A stretch of DNA of 64,000 nucleotides from an uncultured Eubacteriales bacterium (lineage in GTDB: Bacteria; Bacillota; Clostridia; Christensenellales; Aristaeellaceae), in assembly GCA_902793605.1 (NCBI GenBank), contig CADBEB010000002.1, positions 62,001-126,000 of the forward strand, written 5' to 3'. The notes under the pieces are model-generated. The model had not been told where the DNA came from, did no database searches, and saw nothing but the letters and a program-made list of their open reading frames with translations. Below, piece after piece: positions 26,918 through 35,346 of the stretch. Position 1 is the first letter of the stretch. The number at the start of each line of letters is the position of its first letter. The position numbers and the translations under genes are program-made.

Positions 26918-28048
26918 ATGCCAAAGCTTGTCATGGGATACTGGGACTGCCCGTTCTGCGGCTCCAGGGGGATCCGCGGGGACGTGGTCAACTGCCCCTC
27001 CTGCGGCCGGGCCAGGGGTGACGTCCAGTTCTATATGAAGGATTATACCGAGGGGGAAACCCGGGAAGAGAACGAGCGCGCGGACGTGGAGTATCTCGAC
27101 GAAGAGCAGGCGAAATACGTCAGCAAGAATCCGGACTGGTACTGCTCTTTCTGCAACTCCCTGAACAGCGACAACGCGCAGTTCTGCGGAAACTGCGGTG
27201 CCAGCCGTGCGGATTCCGAGAGCAATTACTTCCAGATGCTGGAGAAGAAAAAGGCGCGTGAGGCAGCGGAAGCCGCCGCCCAGCAGGGCACACAGGCTCC
27301 GCAGAAACAGTCCCGCAAGCCGCTGATGGTCATCCTGGCGATCCTGCTGGTGATTGTCGGCCTGTTCATGTGGATGAACGGGAACAAGACGGCTTCGGAT
27401 CTCCAGGTTTCCGCCCTGAACTGGGTCCGGAACATCAACATCGAAGAGAACCGGGCGTTCAGCGAATCCGGCTGGCAACTGCCCGCCGGTGCAGAAGAGA
27501 CCGATGCCCGGAGGGAGATACACCACTACGACCAGGTGCTCGACCACTATGAGAACGTCGAGGTCCGGCGATCCCGCCAGGTGGTCGACCACTATGAGAC
27601 ATACTACACCTATTCCGACAACGGCAACGGCACCTTCTCTGAGGTGCCCCATGAGCGCCCCGTCTACAGTACAGAGTACTATACCGAGACGGTAAGGCAG
27701 CCGGTCTACCGGAGCGTGCCGCGCTACGCGACAAAGTATTACTACAACATCTGGCGCTGGACGCCGTCCCGGGACGTGACTGCCTCCGGCGACGACCATA
27801 ACGCGGCCTGGCCGGAATATACGCTGGCCGAGAATGAGCGCGAAGGCCGGAAGACCGAGGTCTACCGCTTTACCGTGGAGCACACGAAGGGGAAGGAAGC
27901 GCCCGTGACCTACCGGCTGGCGGAAAGCGACTGGATGAACGTGAACGTCGGCGAATCGATCTATATCACGGCCAAACGCTCCGGAGCCAATCCCTATATT
28001 TCAGACGAAAAGGGCAACAAGATCGCAGACCTCGTCAGGGAAAAATAA
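26918..28048 (+). CDS. Membrane protein with two N-terminal zinc ribbons
   Basis: Function unknown. The N-terminal half carries two zinc-ribbon Cys pairs (CPFC with CPSC, about residues 11-31; CSFC with CGNC, about 78-97). A coiled, charged stretch and one membrane segment near residues 137-156 follow. The remaining 220 residues are predicted outside or periplasm-facing, with many Tyr/His. RBS AAGGAG favours the ATG at 26918; the ATG at 26900 precedes that site. The zinc ribbons suggest nucleic-acid or protein binding in the cytoplasm. It lies 21 bp before a diguanylate cyclase gene. Confidence 0.75.
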   Translation: MPKLVMGYWDCPFCGSRGIRGDVVNCPSCGRARGDVQFYMKDYTEGETREENERADVEYLDEEQAKYVSKNPDWYCSFCNSLNSDNAQFCGNCGASRADSESNYFQMLEKKKAREAAEAAAQQGTQAPQKQSRKPLMVILAILLVIVGLFMWMNGNKTASDLQVSALNWVRNINIEENRAFSESGWQLPAGAEETDARREIHHYDQVLDHYENVEVRRSRQVVDHYETYYTYSDNGNGTFSEVPHERPVYSTEYYTETVRQPVYRSVPRYATKYYYNIWRWTPSRDVTASGDDHNAAWPEYTLAENEREGRKTEVYRFTVEHTKGKEAPVTYRLAESDWMNVNVGESIYITAKRSGANPYISDEKGNKIADLVREK

Positions 28049-28069
28049 AAAAGAGGGGGCGGGATCAGG

Positions 28070-29278
28070 ATGAAGAATTACCTGCTGGTCCGCAACGGCG
28101 CGGGTGCAGCATCCGTGCCGCTCCCGCTGAACGGGACCGTTCGGGAAGTCCGCACGGCGGAGGAGGCGATTGCCGCCGTGGAAAACGGGGAGCTCCTGTC
28201 CGCTGTCCTGATTGACACGCCTTCCGCCCTTCCGGATGTCGGGAAGCTGATCCGCTGCGTAAACGACAGGAACAGTGACCTGCTGGCGTTTCCGATCCTG
28301 CTGCTGACTGACAGCGAACATATCGAACAGGACGAAGCGTTCCTGGGCGGCGTCGTGGTGGACTGCGTCGAACAGCCAGTCCGGGCAGCCGTGCTGAAGA
28401 ACCGCCTGGCGAACGCTGAGGAGCTGGTTTCCTCCGTTTCTTTCAATGAGTTCTCCCGGATGCTCCAGTCGCTGCCCGCGAACATCTACCTGAAGGACAA
28501 CCGGGCAAGATATGTTTTTTCCTCCCAGACCTGGCACCACCTGAAAACGGATAACGATGAGGACTGGACCATCCGCGGCAAGACGGACCTGGACATCCGC
28601 AAGGACAAGGAGAATGCCCGGAAGGCGCTGGAATCCGATCTGGAACTGATCCGGACGGGGAAAGGCACTTCCTACATCATCGAGGAGAACGACGGGGCGC
28701 AGGAATTTCTGCAGATCATCAAGGAACCGCTGTTCTATGACGACGGTCGGGTGCGGGGCATCATCGCCCTGATCAATATCGTGACCGAACAGGAGCAGAT
28801 GCGTCGCAAGCTCCGGGAGCGCTACATCACCGACCAGCTGACCAGGGTCTACAACCGCAGCTATTATACGGAATATCTGGCGTCGATCGAATACGGCGCT
28901 CCCGATCCGCTGAGCATCATCATCGCGGACTGCGATTACCTGAAGCAGGTGAACGATACCTGCGGGCATACCGCCGGAGACGATTATATCCGAAGCTGTG
29001 CCGACCTGCTGCGCTTTATCCTTCCAAAGGAAGCGCTGATCTTCCGGACGGGCGGGGATGAGTTTGCCGCTTTCCTGCCGGGGATCGGTACAGGGGAAAC
29101 GGAACGGCTGGTCGCCCAGCTCAGGGAAGCGCAGGACAAATACTGCATCGAAGGCAATTCCCTGTCCGTTTCCATCGGGTACAGCACGATGCAGGGCAGC
29201 GGGGAGCTGAAGCGCCACATCAGCGAGGCGGACCATAACATGTATGCCGACAAAGAGCGGAAAAAGATCCGGCGGTAA
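28070..29278 (+). CDS. PAS-containing diguanylate cyclase (GGDEF)
   Basis: Makes the second messenger c-di-GMP from two GTP. Residues 1-115 resemble a degenerate receiver domain, about 127-240 a PAS sensor domain, and 250-400 the GGDEF domain with intact GGDEF at 328-332. No RxxD inhibitory site is present at the expected position before the motif, so product feedback may be absent. There are no membrane segments; the protein is probably cytosolic. Confidence 0.88.
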   Translation: MKNYLLVRNGAGAASVPLPLNGTVREVRTAEEAIAAVENGELLSAVLIDTPSALPDVGKLIRCVNDRNSDLLAFPILLLTDSEHIEQDEAFLGGVVVDCVEQPVRAAVLKNRLANAEELVSSVSFNEFSRMLQSLPANIYLKDNRARYVFSSQTWHHLKTDNDEDWTIRGKTDLDIRKDKENARKALESDLELIRTGKGTSYIIEENDGAQEFLQIIKEPLFYDDGRVRGIIALINIVTEQEQMRRKLRERYITDQLTRVYNRSYYTEYLASIEYGAPDPLSIIIADCDYLKQVNDTCGHTAGDDYIRSCADLLRFILPKEALIFRTGGDEFAAFLPGIGTGETERLVAQLREAQDKYCIEGNSLSVSIGYSTMQGSGELKRHISEADHNMYADKERKKIRR

Positions 29279-29291
29279 CGGAGGGCGGAGT

Positions 29292-29687
29292 ATGCAGGAA
29301 GAACTGCTGATGGAGATCCGTGTCCGGTGTGACGGGCCGGTCAGCGTGAAAGGAACAGAAAAGCAGATCGTGATGATCCCCTTCACCGGCGAAGCTTCCG
29401 GGCCGTATTTCAACGGGCGTGTGGTCGGGACCGGGGTGGATACCCAGACCATCGGGAAGGACGGGAAAGCGTTCCTGTCCGCCCGATATATGCTGGAAGG
29501 AGACGACGCGGCCGGCAGTTCCTGCCGGATCTTCGTCGAGAACCAGGGCAGCTGGGAAACCGGCTTCACGCCGAAGGTCGTGACTGACAGCCCGCTGCTT
29601 GCCGACTGGGAAACAGCCGCACTGACGGCCGCCGTGGAAGGCATTCCGGAAGGCGTCATGATCCGGGTTCTCCGGAAAGCGGACTGA
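29292..29687 (+). CDS. DUF3237-like small protein
   Basis: A 131-residue protein of beta-rich character resembling the DUF3237 family (central SARYMLEGDDAAGSSCRIFVENQG, here split around residues 58-81). The start at 29292 follows GGAGGGCGGAG; upstream in-frame codons lie inside the cyclase gene. It begins 13 bp after that gene. The family has no established activity. Confidence 0.65.
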   Translation: MQEELLMEIRVRCDGPVSVKGTEKQIVMIPFTGEASGPYFNGRVVGTGVDTQTIGKDGKAFLSARYMLEGDDAAGSSCRIFVENQGSWETGFTPKVVTDSPLLADWETAALTAAVEGIPEGVMIRVLRKAD

Positions 29688-29780
29688 AAAAATCTGCCGG
29701 GACCGGCAGAAAAAAATGCCATCAGGCATGATCCGTGCGTATATACAAATGAGACCCCCAAAAGGAAAGGAGAGAAAAAC

Positions 29781-30041
29781 ATGGAAGAAATGAGATCCCT
29801 GAGCCTCGAAGATATGGAGAAGATCAGCGGAGGCGTCCAGAAGACGATTGTGACCGGGAGCGCGACGGTCCGCAGCGGAGCCGGCGCCAACTATCCGGTC
29901 TGCAGAACACTGGGCTACAATACCGTCGTGAACTTCACCGGCACGGTATTATACAACGAACAGGAAGGCAGGAGCTGGTACAAGATCAATTCCCCTGTCA
30001 CCGGCTGGGTGCTGGGCAGGGAGATCGGTATCGACGTATGA
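29781..30041 (+). CDS. Small SH3-domain peptide with double-glycine leader
   Basis: An 86-residue product. Residues 1-18 end in LSLEDMEKISGG, a classic double-glycine leader like those of bacteriocins and competence peptides, which are cut after GG by C39-peptidase ABC exporters. The rest (about 19-86) is a single bacterial SH3 fold (TGSATVRSGAGANYPV, GRSWYKINSPVTGWVLG). A GGAAAGGAG site precedes the ATG, and a strong terminator follows. No C39 transporter gene is in the window, so the export route is unknown. Confidence 0.75.
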   Translation: MEEMRSLSLEDMEKISGGVQKTIVTGSATVRSGAGANYPVCRTLGYNTVVNFTGTVLYNEQEGRSWYKINSPVTGWVLGREIGIDV

Positions 30042-30066
30042 CAATCGGCCCGACCCAAGCGGCAGG

Positions 30067-30102
30067 AAGCCCCGGGATCATCAGTGGGATCCCGGGGCTT
30101 TT
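30067..30102 (+). terminator. Intrinsic terminator after the double-glycine peptide
   Basis: A perfect 13-bp stem (30067-30079 with 30088-30100) ending in T residues. Confidence 0.85.
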
Positions 30103-30173
30103 CTGTCTGCGCTTGCGGGATCGCTGTCCGGGTGATATGATGCAGCCAAAGACCGGAAGGCGAGGGGACTGCC

Positions 30174-30866
30174 ATGATCGATCAGCTGAAGGATAAGAGA
30201 GTCATCTTCTTTGACGTGGGATATACGCTGGACAGGCCTGCTTCCGGGGACTGGATGTTTACAAACCGGTTTCTGCAGGAGGCGGGAGAAGGGTTGAAAC
30301 GGTGCAGCCGGGAGGAGATCGGCAAAGCCCGGGAAGCCGGCCTGCGCTTCCTGGCGGAGAATCACCGGATTGTGACGGTGGAGGCGGAGATCAGCCAGTT
30401 CTGCCGGTATTACACCCTTATTTCTGACGAGCTGGGCCTCGGGCTTTCAGAAGGACAGCGGGAGGAGATTGCCCGGGACCGTGCCTGCAATATGGAGAAT
30501 TACATTCCTTATCCCGGGATCGGGGAGGTCCTGGAAACGCTGGGCAGGACGCACCGGCTCGGTGTGATCTCCGACACCTGGCCCAGCATCGGGCGCCAGC
30601 TGGAGTATCTGGGGATTGCCAAGTACTTTTCTTTTGAGACATACAGCTGCTACGTGGGCGTGTTCAAGCCGGACCGCCGTATGTACCTGGACGCGCTGGA
30701 AAAGAGCGGTGTTTCCGCGGAGGAAACAGTCTTTATCGATGACAGCGTGCGCAATCTGGAGGGCGCGGCGGAGCTGGGCATTTACCCGATCCTCATCGCG
30801 GCCAATCCGGAGGCTGACGTGGACACATCCTGCCTGAAGATCCACGATCTGCGGGAGCTGCTCTGA
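30174..30866 (+). CDS. HAD-superfamily hydrolase
   Basis: A 230-residue haloacid-dehalogenase-type hydrolase. Motif I is FFDVGYTLD (residues 12-20), with Gly where many phosphatases have the second Asp. Motif II is VISDTW near 124, and motif III/IV are seen as FKPDRRMY and FIDDSVRNLEGA (near 187-198). The cap domain lies between. Substrate unknown. It is convergent with the acetyltransferase gene at 30879. Confidence 0.82.
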   Translation: MIDQLKDKRVIFFDVGYTLDRPASGDWMFTNRFLQEAGEGLKRCSREEIGKAREAGLRFLAENHRIVTVEAEISQFCRYYTLISDELGLGLSEGQREEIARDRACNMENYIPYPGIGEVLETLGRTHRLGVISDTWPSIGRQLEYLGIAKYFSFETYSCYVGVFKPDRRMYLDALEKSGVSAEETVFIDDSVRNLEGAAELGIYPILIAANPEADVDTSCLKIHDLRELL

Positions 30867-30878
30867 TCTCAGTTCATA

Positions 30879-31361
30879 TCACAGCCGGATCAGCATATAT
30901 CCGCAGGTGAACGGGAAAAAGTCAAACTTCTCCGTCCCGGTATGAACAGCTCCGTTCTGTTCATACCATTGTCGCAGCACGGTGTTTTCCTCCACGATGC
31001 TCAGGCGCATGACCTGGCAGCGCTGCTTCCGGGCGGTATCCATGGAATGCTTCAGCAGGTTTGTCCCGATGCCCTGATGCCTGTGCTTTGGCAGTACGGA
31101 CAGATTGCCCAGCTCACATTCGCCGTTCTCTTTCAACAGCAGGGAATAGTACCCGCAGATCTCACCGTCTTCTTCATCCAGGAACATCAGGCGGTGCTCC
31201 TTTTCCCGTTGCCAAAGCAGGCGATTCTCATCGGTGGCAAAGGCGACAAACCGCGGCGCGTTTTCCGGCGTAAAACCGAATTCATCTGCCACGGTCTGAA
31301 AGCTTCGCTGGATGACCCGGACGCATTCGGGGATATCCTCCCGCCTGATTTCCCTGATCAT
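30879..31361 (-). CDS. GNAT acetyltransferase
   Basis: A 160-residue N-acetyltransferase: IREIRREDIPECVRVIQRSF at the N-terminus and the acetyl-CoA loop HRHQGIGTNLLKHSM around residue 104. The ATG at 31361 follows GCGAGGAT; an upstream in-frame start exists but has no good ribosome site. Substrate unknown. Confidence 0.82.
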   Translation of the reverse strand: MIREIRREDIPECVRVIQRSFQTVADEFGFTPENAPRFVAFATDENRLLWQREKEHRLMFLDEEDGEICGYYSLLLKENGECELGNLSVLPKHRHQGIGTNLLKHSMDTARKQRCQVMRLSIVEENTVLRQWYEQNGAVHTGTEKFDFFPFTCGYMLIRL

Positions 31362-31423
31362 GGATCCTCGCCCTTTCCGTCGATTTTGCGGCCTCATTAA
31401 CGTTTTATCTGGTCCGATACGAT

Positions 31424-32752
31424 TCAGGAGCGGTCTCCGCTTAACATGACGGTGAACGCGTTCCCGGTTCCTTCAGGGCTGTCGACCGTGATCCGGCCCT
31501 TATGCTTTTCCACGATTGACCGGGCGATCGCCAGGCCCAGGCCGTGACCGCCGGTATCCCGGCCGTGGGCGGGGTCCGCCCGCCAGAAACGGTCAAAAAT
31601 CCGCTCCCGGTTGTCCGGCTCGATCGGTTCGCCGGTGTTGAACACGCGAATCTCCCGCTGTTTTCCCTTCGTTTTCAGGTTGACCTCGATGCGTCCGCCC
31701 GGATCGGAATATTTCAGGGCGTTGGACAGCAGAATCACGGTCAGCTGCTTGATCATCTCCTCGTTGCCGAGGCAGTCGATCCCGTCCGGTACGTCGATTT
31801 CCAGCGTCTTTCCCGCCTCATAGACCGTGCTCTCAAAGGGTAGCGTCACATCCAGAACGGCATGGCTGAGGTCGAAGCGCTTCATATCCGTCCCGGCGTC
31901 GTTCCGGTCCATACGGGCCAGGGCCAGGAGATTGCGTACCAGCGAGTCGGTCCGCCGGACCTCGGAACGGATATATTCCAGGTGCTCGTTTTTTCCGATC
32001 TCCTGCTCGAGGACTTCGGCGTTGGCGGAGATTACGGCGAGCGGGGTCTTCAGCTCGTGACTGGCATCCGAGATGAACTGCTTCTGGCGGGTGAAGGCGT
32101 CCTCGACCGGCTTGACCATCTCCCGGATCAGCAGCGCGGCCAGCAGGGAGAGCAGGAGGCAGGCGACTGCCGCCACCAGGATTGTGGAGCGCAGCGTGTT
32201 TGACGCAGCCAGGTAATCCAGCCGGGCGTCCAGGACGATCAGCAGAGTCCGGCCGTCTTTTACCGTTTTTCGGTAGAATTGGGATCCGATCCTTCCGGAG
32301 TCCGTTCCGGCCGCCTGAACGCCTTCCGCCATGGCGCTGATCTGGAGATCCGAATACAGGTCGGTCCGGTCGGAGGTCCAGGAAGCCACGGTCCCGTCGT
32401 CGTTCAGGGTGATGGTATAGGAATTGCTCAGTCCGGCCGCGACCGTCCGGTTGTCGCGGGCTTCGGGCGGTTGCCCGCGCATCCTCCGTTCGCCGTATCT
32501 GCGCGGGGAGAGATCGATTTCCCCCTCCGGTTTCGGCGGCGGGGTCTCATTCATGTCTGCGGGTGTGCTGCCGTCCGGCGGCAGGGAAGGGCGGGAACCG
32601 CTGTTCTCAGCCAGGACGGACAGGGTGGATTCCGCCTGGACGGCGATGCTGCGCTCATTGGCATAATGAATCGCCAGGACGATGCCCGCGGAGACAAGGA
32701 TCAGGACGGCGATCACCATCAGGGTCATACGCCGGCGCAGCCGTTTGATCAT
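31424..32752 (-). CDS. Membrane sensor histidine kinase
   Basis: A 442-residue kinase. Membrane segments at about 9-31 and 189-211 bracket an extracytoplasmic domain rich in Pro and Arg (residues 50-100). The phospho-acceptor is H232 in ISDASHELKTPLAV, and the ATPase domain has the G-box DTGGHGLGLAIA near 405. No clear HAMP domain is seen. Its start overlaps the stop of the response regulator by 4 bp (ATGA). Confidence 0.9.
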   Translation of the reverse strand: MIKRLRRRMTLMVIAVLILVSAGIVLAIHYANERSIAVQAESTLSVLAENSGSRPSLPPDGSTPADMNETPPPKPEGEIDLSPRRYGERRMRGQPPEARDNRTVAAGLSNSYTITLNDDGTVASWTSDRTDLYSDLQISAMAEGVQAAGTDSGRIGSQFYRKTVKDGRTLLIVLDARLDYLAASNTLRSTILVAAVACLLLSLLAALLIREMVKPVEDAFTRQKQFISDASHELKTPLAVISANAEVLEQEIGKNEHLEYIRSEVRRTDSLVRNLLALARMDRNDAGTDMKRFDLSHAVLDVTLPFESTVYEAGKTLEIDVPDGIDCLGNEEMIKQLTVILLSNALKYSDPGGRIEVNLKTKGKQREIRVFNTGEPIEPDNRERIFDRFWRADPAHGRDTGGHGLGLAIARSIVEKHKGRITVDSPEGTGNAFTVMLSGDRS

Positions 32753-33429
32753 TTCTCTTCCTCCAGGGCGTATCCGACGCCGCGGGTCGCCTTGATCTTC
32801 ATGCGGGAGCCGATAAAGCTGAGCTTTTTCCGCAGGAAGGATACATAGACTTCCAGGTTGTTGTATTCCGCGTCGCTCTCCAGCCCCCAGATCCGCTCCT
32901 GGATGGTTTCCTTGACCAGGATCTGGGCCGGGTTGCGCAGGAAGAGCTCCATCAGCTGGTATTCCTTCGCACCGAGCTTGACCTCCTGCGTGTTTTCTGT
33001 ATTCTTCAGTTTTCCGTCCTTCTGTTCCAGCGTGATATCCCCGTAATGCAGGCTCATCATCGGCGCGCGTGTCCCGCGGCGGGTAATCGCATGCAGGCAG
33101 CTGATCAATTCCGCGGACTCGAAAGGTTTGGACAGATAGTAATCCGCACCGCTGTCCAGGCCGGTCAGCCGGTCCTCCAGCTCCGTGCGGGCAGTCAGCA
33201 TCAGGACCGGGGTCGGGACCTTTTCGTTCCGCAGCTTGCGCAGGACGGAAAAGCCGTCCATCCCGGGAAGCATCACGTCCAGGATGATCGCGTCATAGTC
33301 GCTGCTGAGGGCCCAGTCCAGGCCGTCGTTTCCGTTGTAAACCGGATCCGCGGTGATCCGTTCCTTTTCCAGCAGTTTACAGATCGTTGCTGAAAGGATC
33401 CGGTCGTCTTCCACCAGTAATACGCGCAT
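32749..33429 (-). CDS. OmpR-family response regulator
   Basis: Receiver domain (1-115, phosphorylated D51 in IILDVMLPG, conserved Lys in LSKPFE) plus a winged-helix DNA-binding domain (130-226). 226 residues. The start at 33429 follows a GGAGG site; an in-frame ATG at 33462 lacks support. Pairs with the kinase gene directly downstream and probably controls the secreted repeat protein upstream. Confidence 0.9.
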   Translation of the reverse strand: MRVLLVEDDRILSATICKLLEKERITADPVYNGNDGLDWALSSDYDAIILDVMLPGMDGFSVLRKLRNEKVPTPVLMLTARTELEDRLTGLDSGADYYLSKPFESAELISCLHAITRRGTRAPMMSLHYGDITLEQKDGKLKNTENTQEVKLGAKEYQLMELFLRNPAQILVKETIQERIWGLESDAEYNNLEVYVSFLRKKLSFIGSRMKIKATRGVGYALEEEK

Positions 33430-33484
33430 AAACTCTTTTCCTCCGTACTTTGATGATACCACAGGCGGCGGGGACCAGCAACAA

Positions 33485-33508
33485 GGACTCCCGGAAAACC
33501 GGGAGTCC
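33485..33508 (-). terminator. Hairpin between the repeat protein and the two-component genes
   Basis: A perfect 10-bp stem (33485-33494 with 33499-33508) and a 4-nt loop. On the minus strand it is followed by TTGTTG only, so it may be a leaky terminator that limits read-through into the regulator genes. Confidence 0.6.
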
Positions 33509-33522
33509 GACCGGACCTGTAT

Positions 33523-34458
33523 TCAGATTCCGGATTCAGTTGTTTCGGAAGCTGCAGCAGCCTCGGTGTCGGCAACGGTGATCCGGGCGAGGAGCAGGTC
33601 ATACTGTTCCTGGGTGATGATGCTGTTGTCCAGCAGGTCCTTCAGGAGTTGTTCTTCAAATCCGCCCTGCTGGCCCTGGACGCCTTCCGGCCGGGCTGGG
33701 GGCTGGCTGCCTTCGGCAGGAGTATTCCCGTCGGACTGGACCGGGGACTGGCTGCCTTCGGTGGGGACGCTGCCGCCGGGCTGACCCTGGGGCGCATGCT
33801 CTTTCATGTAGTTCAGGATCTTGTCACAGAGTTCTTGATCGATCACGCCGTCCTTGACCAGCTGTTCAAAATCAAGCCGCATACCGGGCTGACCGTTCTG
33901 GTTGCTGCCGTTCATGGCCGGGGGCTGCTGGCCGTTTATGCCGTTCCGGCCGTTTCTGCCCTTGCCGGGTTTGCCGGAAGGCTTCTGGCTGTTCCGGCTG
34001 TTTTGGCCGTTCTGGCCATTCTGGTCGTTTTGGCTGTTCTGGTCATTCCCGGGCATAGTCGGGAATTGCTGATTGTCCGGACCGTTCTGGTTGTTCTGGT
34101 CATTCCCGGGCATGGCCGGGAATTGCTGATTGTCCGGACCGTTCTGGTTGTTGTGGCCGTTGCCGGGTGCGGCCGGGGGCTGCTGATTGTTCTGACTGTT
34201 CTGGTTGTTCTGGTCATTCCCGGGCATGGCCGGGGGCTGCTGATTGTTCTGATCGTTCTGGTTGTTGCGGCCGTTGCCGTTCATGGCCGGGGGCTGCTGT
34301 CCTTTGCCGGGCATTCCGCCGCGGCCGCCCTTCGCGGTTGTCGTCGTTGCGGACGTGGCTGCATTGGCCGTTGCTTCGGTTTCCTCGGCCAGGGCCGGGA
34401 GGGCGAAGGCGCTGATCACCAGCGCGAGGGTCATCAGTATTGCGATCAACTTTTTCAT
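33523..34458 (-). CDS. Secreted Asn/Gln-rich repeat protein
   Basis: A 311-residue protein of unknown function. Signal peptide 1-24 (ending A-L-A), then a Thr/Ala stretch, then five tandem 19-residue units (about 54-148) of the type QQPPAMPGNDQNNQNSQNN. Two short helical segments follow (LVKDGVIDQELCDKIL near 200; LLDNSIITQEQYDLLL near 280) that resemble SHOCT-type motifs. RBS GGAGG eight nt before the ATG. The position before a two-component system suggests it is either sensed or controlled by it. Confidence 0.75.
   Translation of the reverse strand: MKKLIAILMTLALVISAFALPALAEETEATANAATSATTTTAKGGRGGMPGKGQQPPAMNGNGRNNQNDQNNQQPPAMPGNDQNNQNSQNNQQPPAAPGNGHNNQNGPDNQQFPAMPGNDQNNQNGPDNQQFPTMPGNDQNSQNDQNGQNGQNSRNSQKPSGKPGKGRNGRNGINGQQPPAMNGSNQNGQPGMRLDFEQLVKDGVIDQELCDKILNYMKEHAPQGQPGGSVPTEGSQSPVQSDGNTPAEGSQPPARPEGVQGQQGGFEEQLLKDLLDNSIITQEQYDLLLARITVADTEAAAASETTESGI
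34015..34299 (-). repeat. Five tandem 57-bp coding repeats
   Basis: The segment encodes five 19-residue units starting QQPP or QQFP. The units differ at a few codons, which argues for old duplication with drift. Replication slippage could change the copy number among strains. Confidence 0.8.
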
Positions 34459-34539
34459 GGTTTCAACCTCCATTCATCTTCATTGTCGTTATCTTCTGTT
34501 TCAGTCTGTCATCGGCGCCTTTTTCTTGATGACGGGGCC

Positions 34540-34576
34540 AGTATAGGCAATGAACCTTGAAGAAAGATTGAAGGTT
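34540..34576 (-). promoter_or_regulatory. Promoter region with TTCAA repeats
   Basis: On the minus strand TATACT (34545-34540) is a good -10. Upstream, TTCAA occurs three times at 7- and 11-bp steps between about 34580 and 34555. Direct repeats of this kind suit an OmpR-type regulator acting as activator (inference). Confidence 0.45.
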
Positions 34577-34586
34577 GAATAAGTTT

Positions 34587-35318
34587 TCAGCGCGCCGTCA
34601 GCCAGGTGCGGATCGCCTCCTGCATCTGATCGGGATGCCGGTCGAAATGATGCGTTTCCCCTGCGATCACGGTCAGTTCGCAGTTACGGTACAGCTGCGC
34701 CATGCGGTGCGAATCCGCCAGGGGGACCGTGTCGTCCTCATCCCCGTGAAGGATCAGGACGGGATTCCGGAACCGGTCCGCGGCGTCCTCCACCCGGATC
34801 GTCTGCGCGACGCGGACGTAGTTCCCGTCCAGGGTGAGGCCTTTGATCGTGGGCAGGGAGTCCGGAATGTGATCCGGATCGATCCGCTGCCCCAGGAGGT
34901 TTCCGTCCCGGGCACACTGCGGGATCATGAAGGCCGGCGCGCGGAGAATGAGCCCGCGGATCCGGTCCGTCTCCATTCCGGCGACCAGCGCCGCCACCAG
35001 CCCGCCCTGCGAGTGCCCCGAGAGGTACACTTCGGTATACCCGAGCTCCAGGCAATGGTCGATCACCGCCATGGTATTGGAGATCCATTTCCAGATCGTG
35101 TGCTTCCGGAATTCCCCGCCGCTTGTTCCATGGCCGTATAAGTCAAAGCGCAGCGTGGCAAAACCGGCATCCCGTATGGCGGCTGCGGCCAGCAGGTTGT
35201 GCGGCCGGTCCATGGCGCTGGTGAACCCGTGCAGCAGGATCACCAGCGGGCAGAAGTCGACGCCTTCCGGCTTTTCCAGCACCGCGTTCAGTTGAATTCC
35301 GTCGTCATAGATCACCAT
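34587..35318 (-). CDS. Alpha/beta hydrolase (esterase-like)
   Basis: A 243-residue serine hydrolase. The nucleophile elbow is GHSQGG near residue 99, the oxyanion region HGFTSAMDRP near 30, and the catalytic Asp and His are likely in LHGDEDDTVP and THHFDRH. Resembles cinnamoyl/feruloyl esterases of gut bacteria, but the substrate is not proven by sequence. No signal peptide, so cytosolic. Confidence 0.82.
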   Translation of the reverse strand: MVIYDDGIQLNAVLEKPEGVDFCPLVILLHGFTSAMDRPHNLLAAAAIRDAGFATLRFDLYGHGTSGGEFRKHTIWKWISNTMAVIDHCLELGYTEVYLSGHSQGGLVAALVAGMETDRIRGLILRAPAFMIPQCARDGNLLGQRIDPDHIPDSLPTIKGLTLDGNYVRVAQTIRVEDAADRFRNPVLILHGDEDDTVPLADSHRMAQLYRNCELTVIAGETHHFDRHPDQMQEAIRTWLTAR

Positions 35319-35346
35319 AGTCGTTTTCCTTCCTGGTGTTCATCTG

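Noticed and set aside
29690..29716. Hairpin CTGCCGG/CCGGCAG flanked by A runs after the DUF3237 gene
   Set aside because: On the plus strand it lacks a T tract. It would terminate on the minus strand, where there is no gene.
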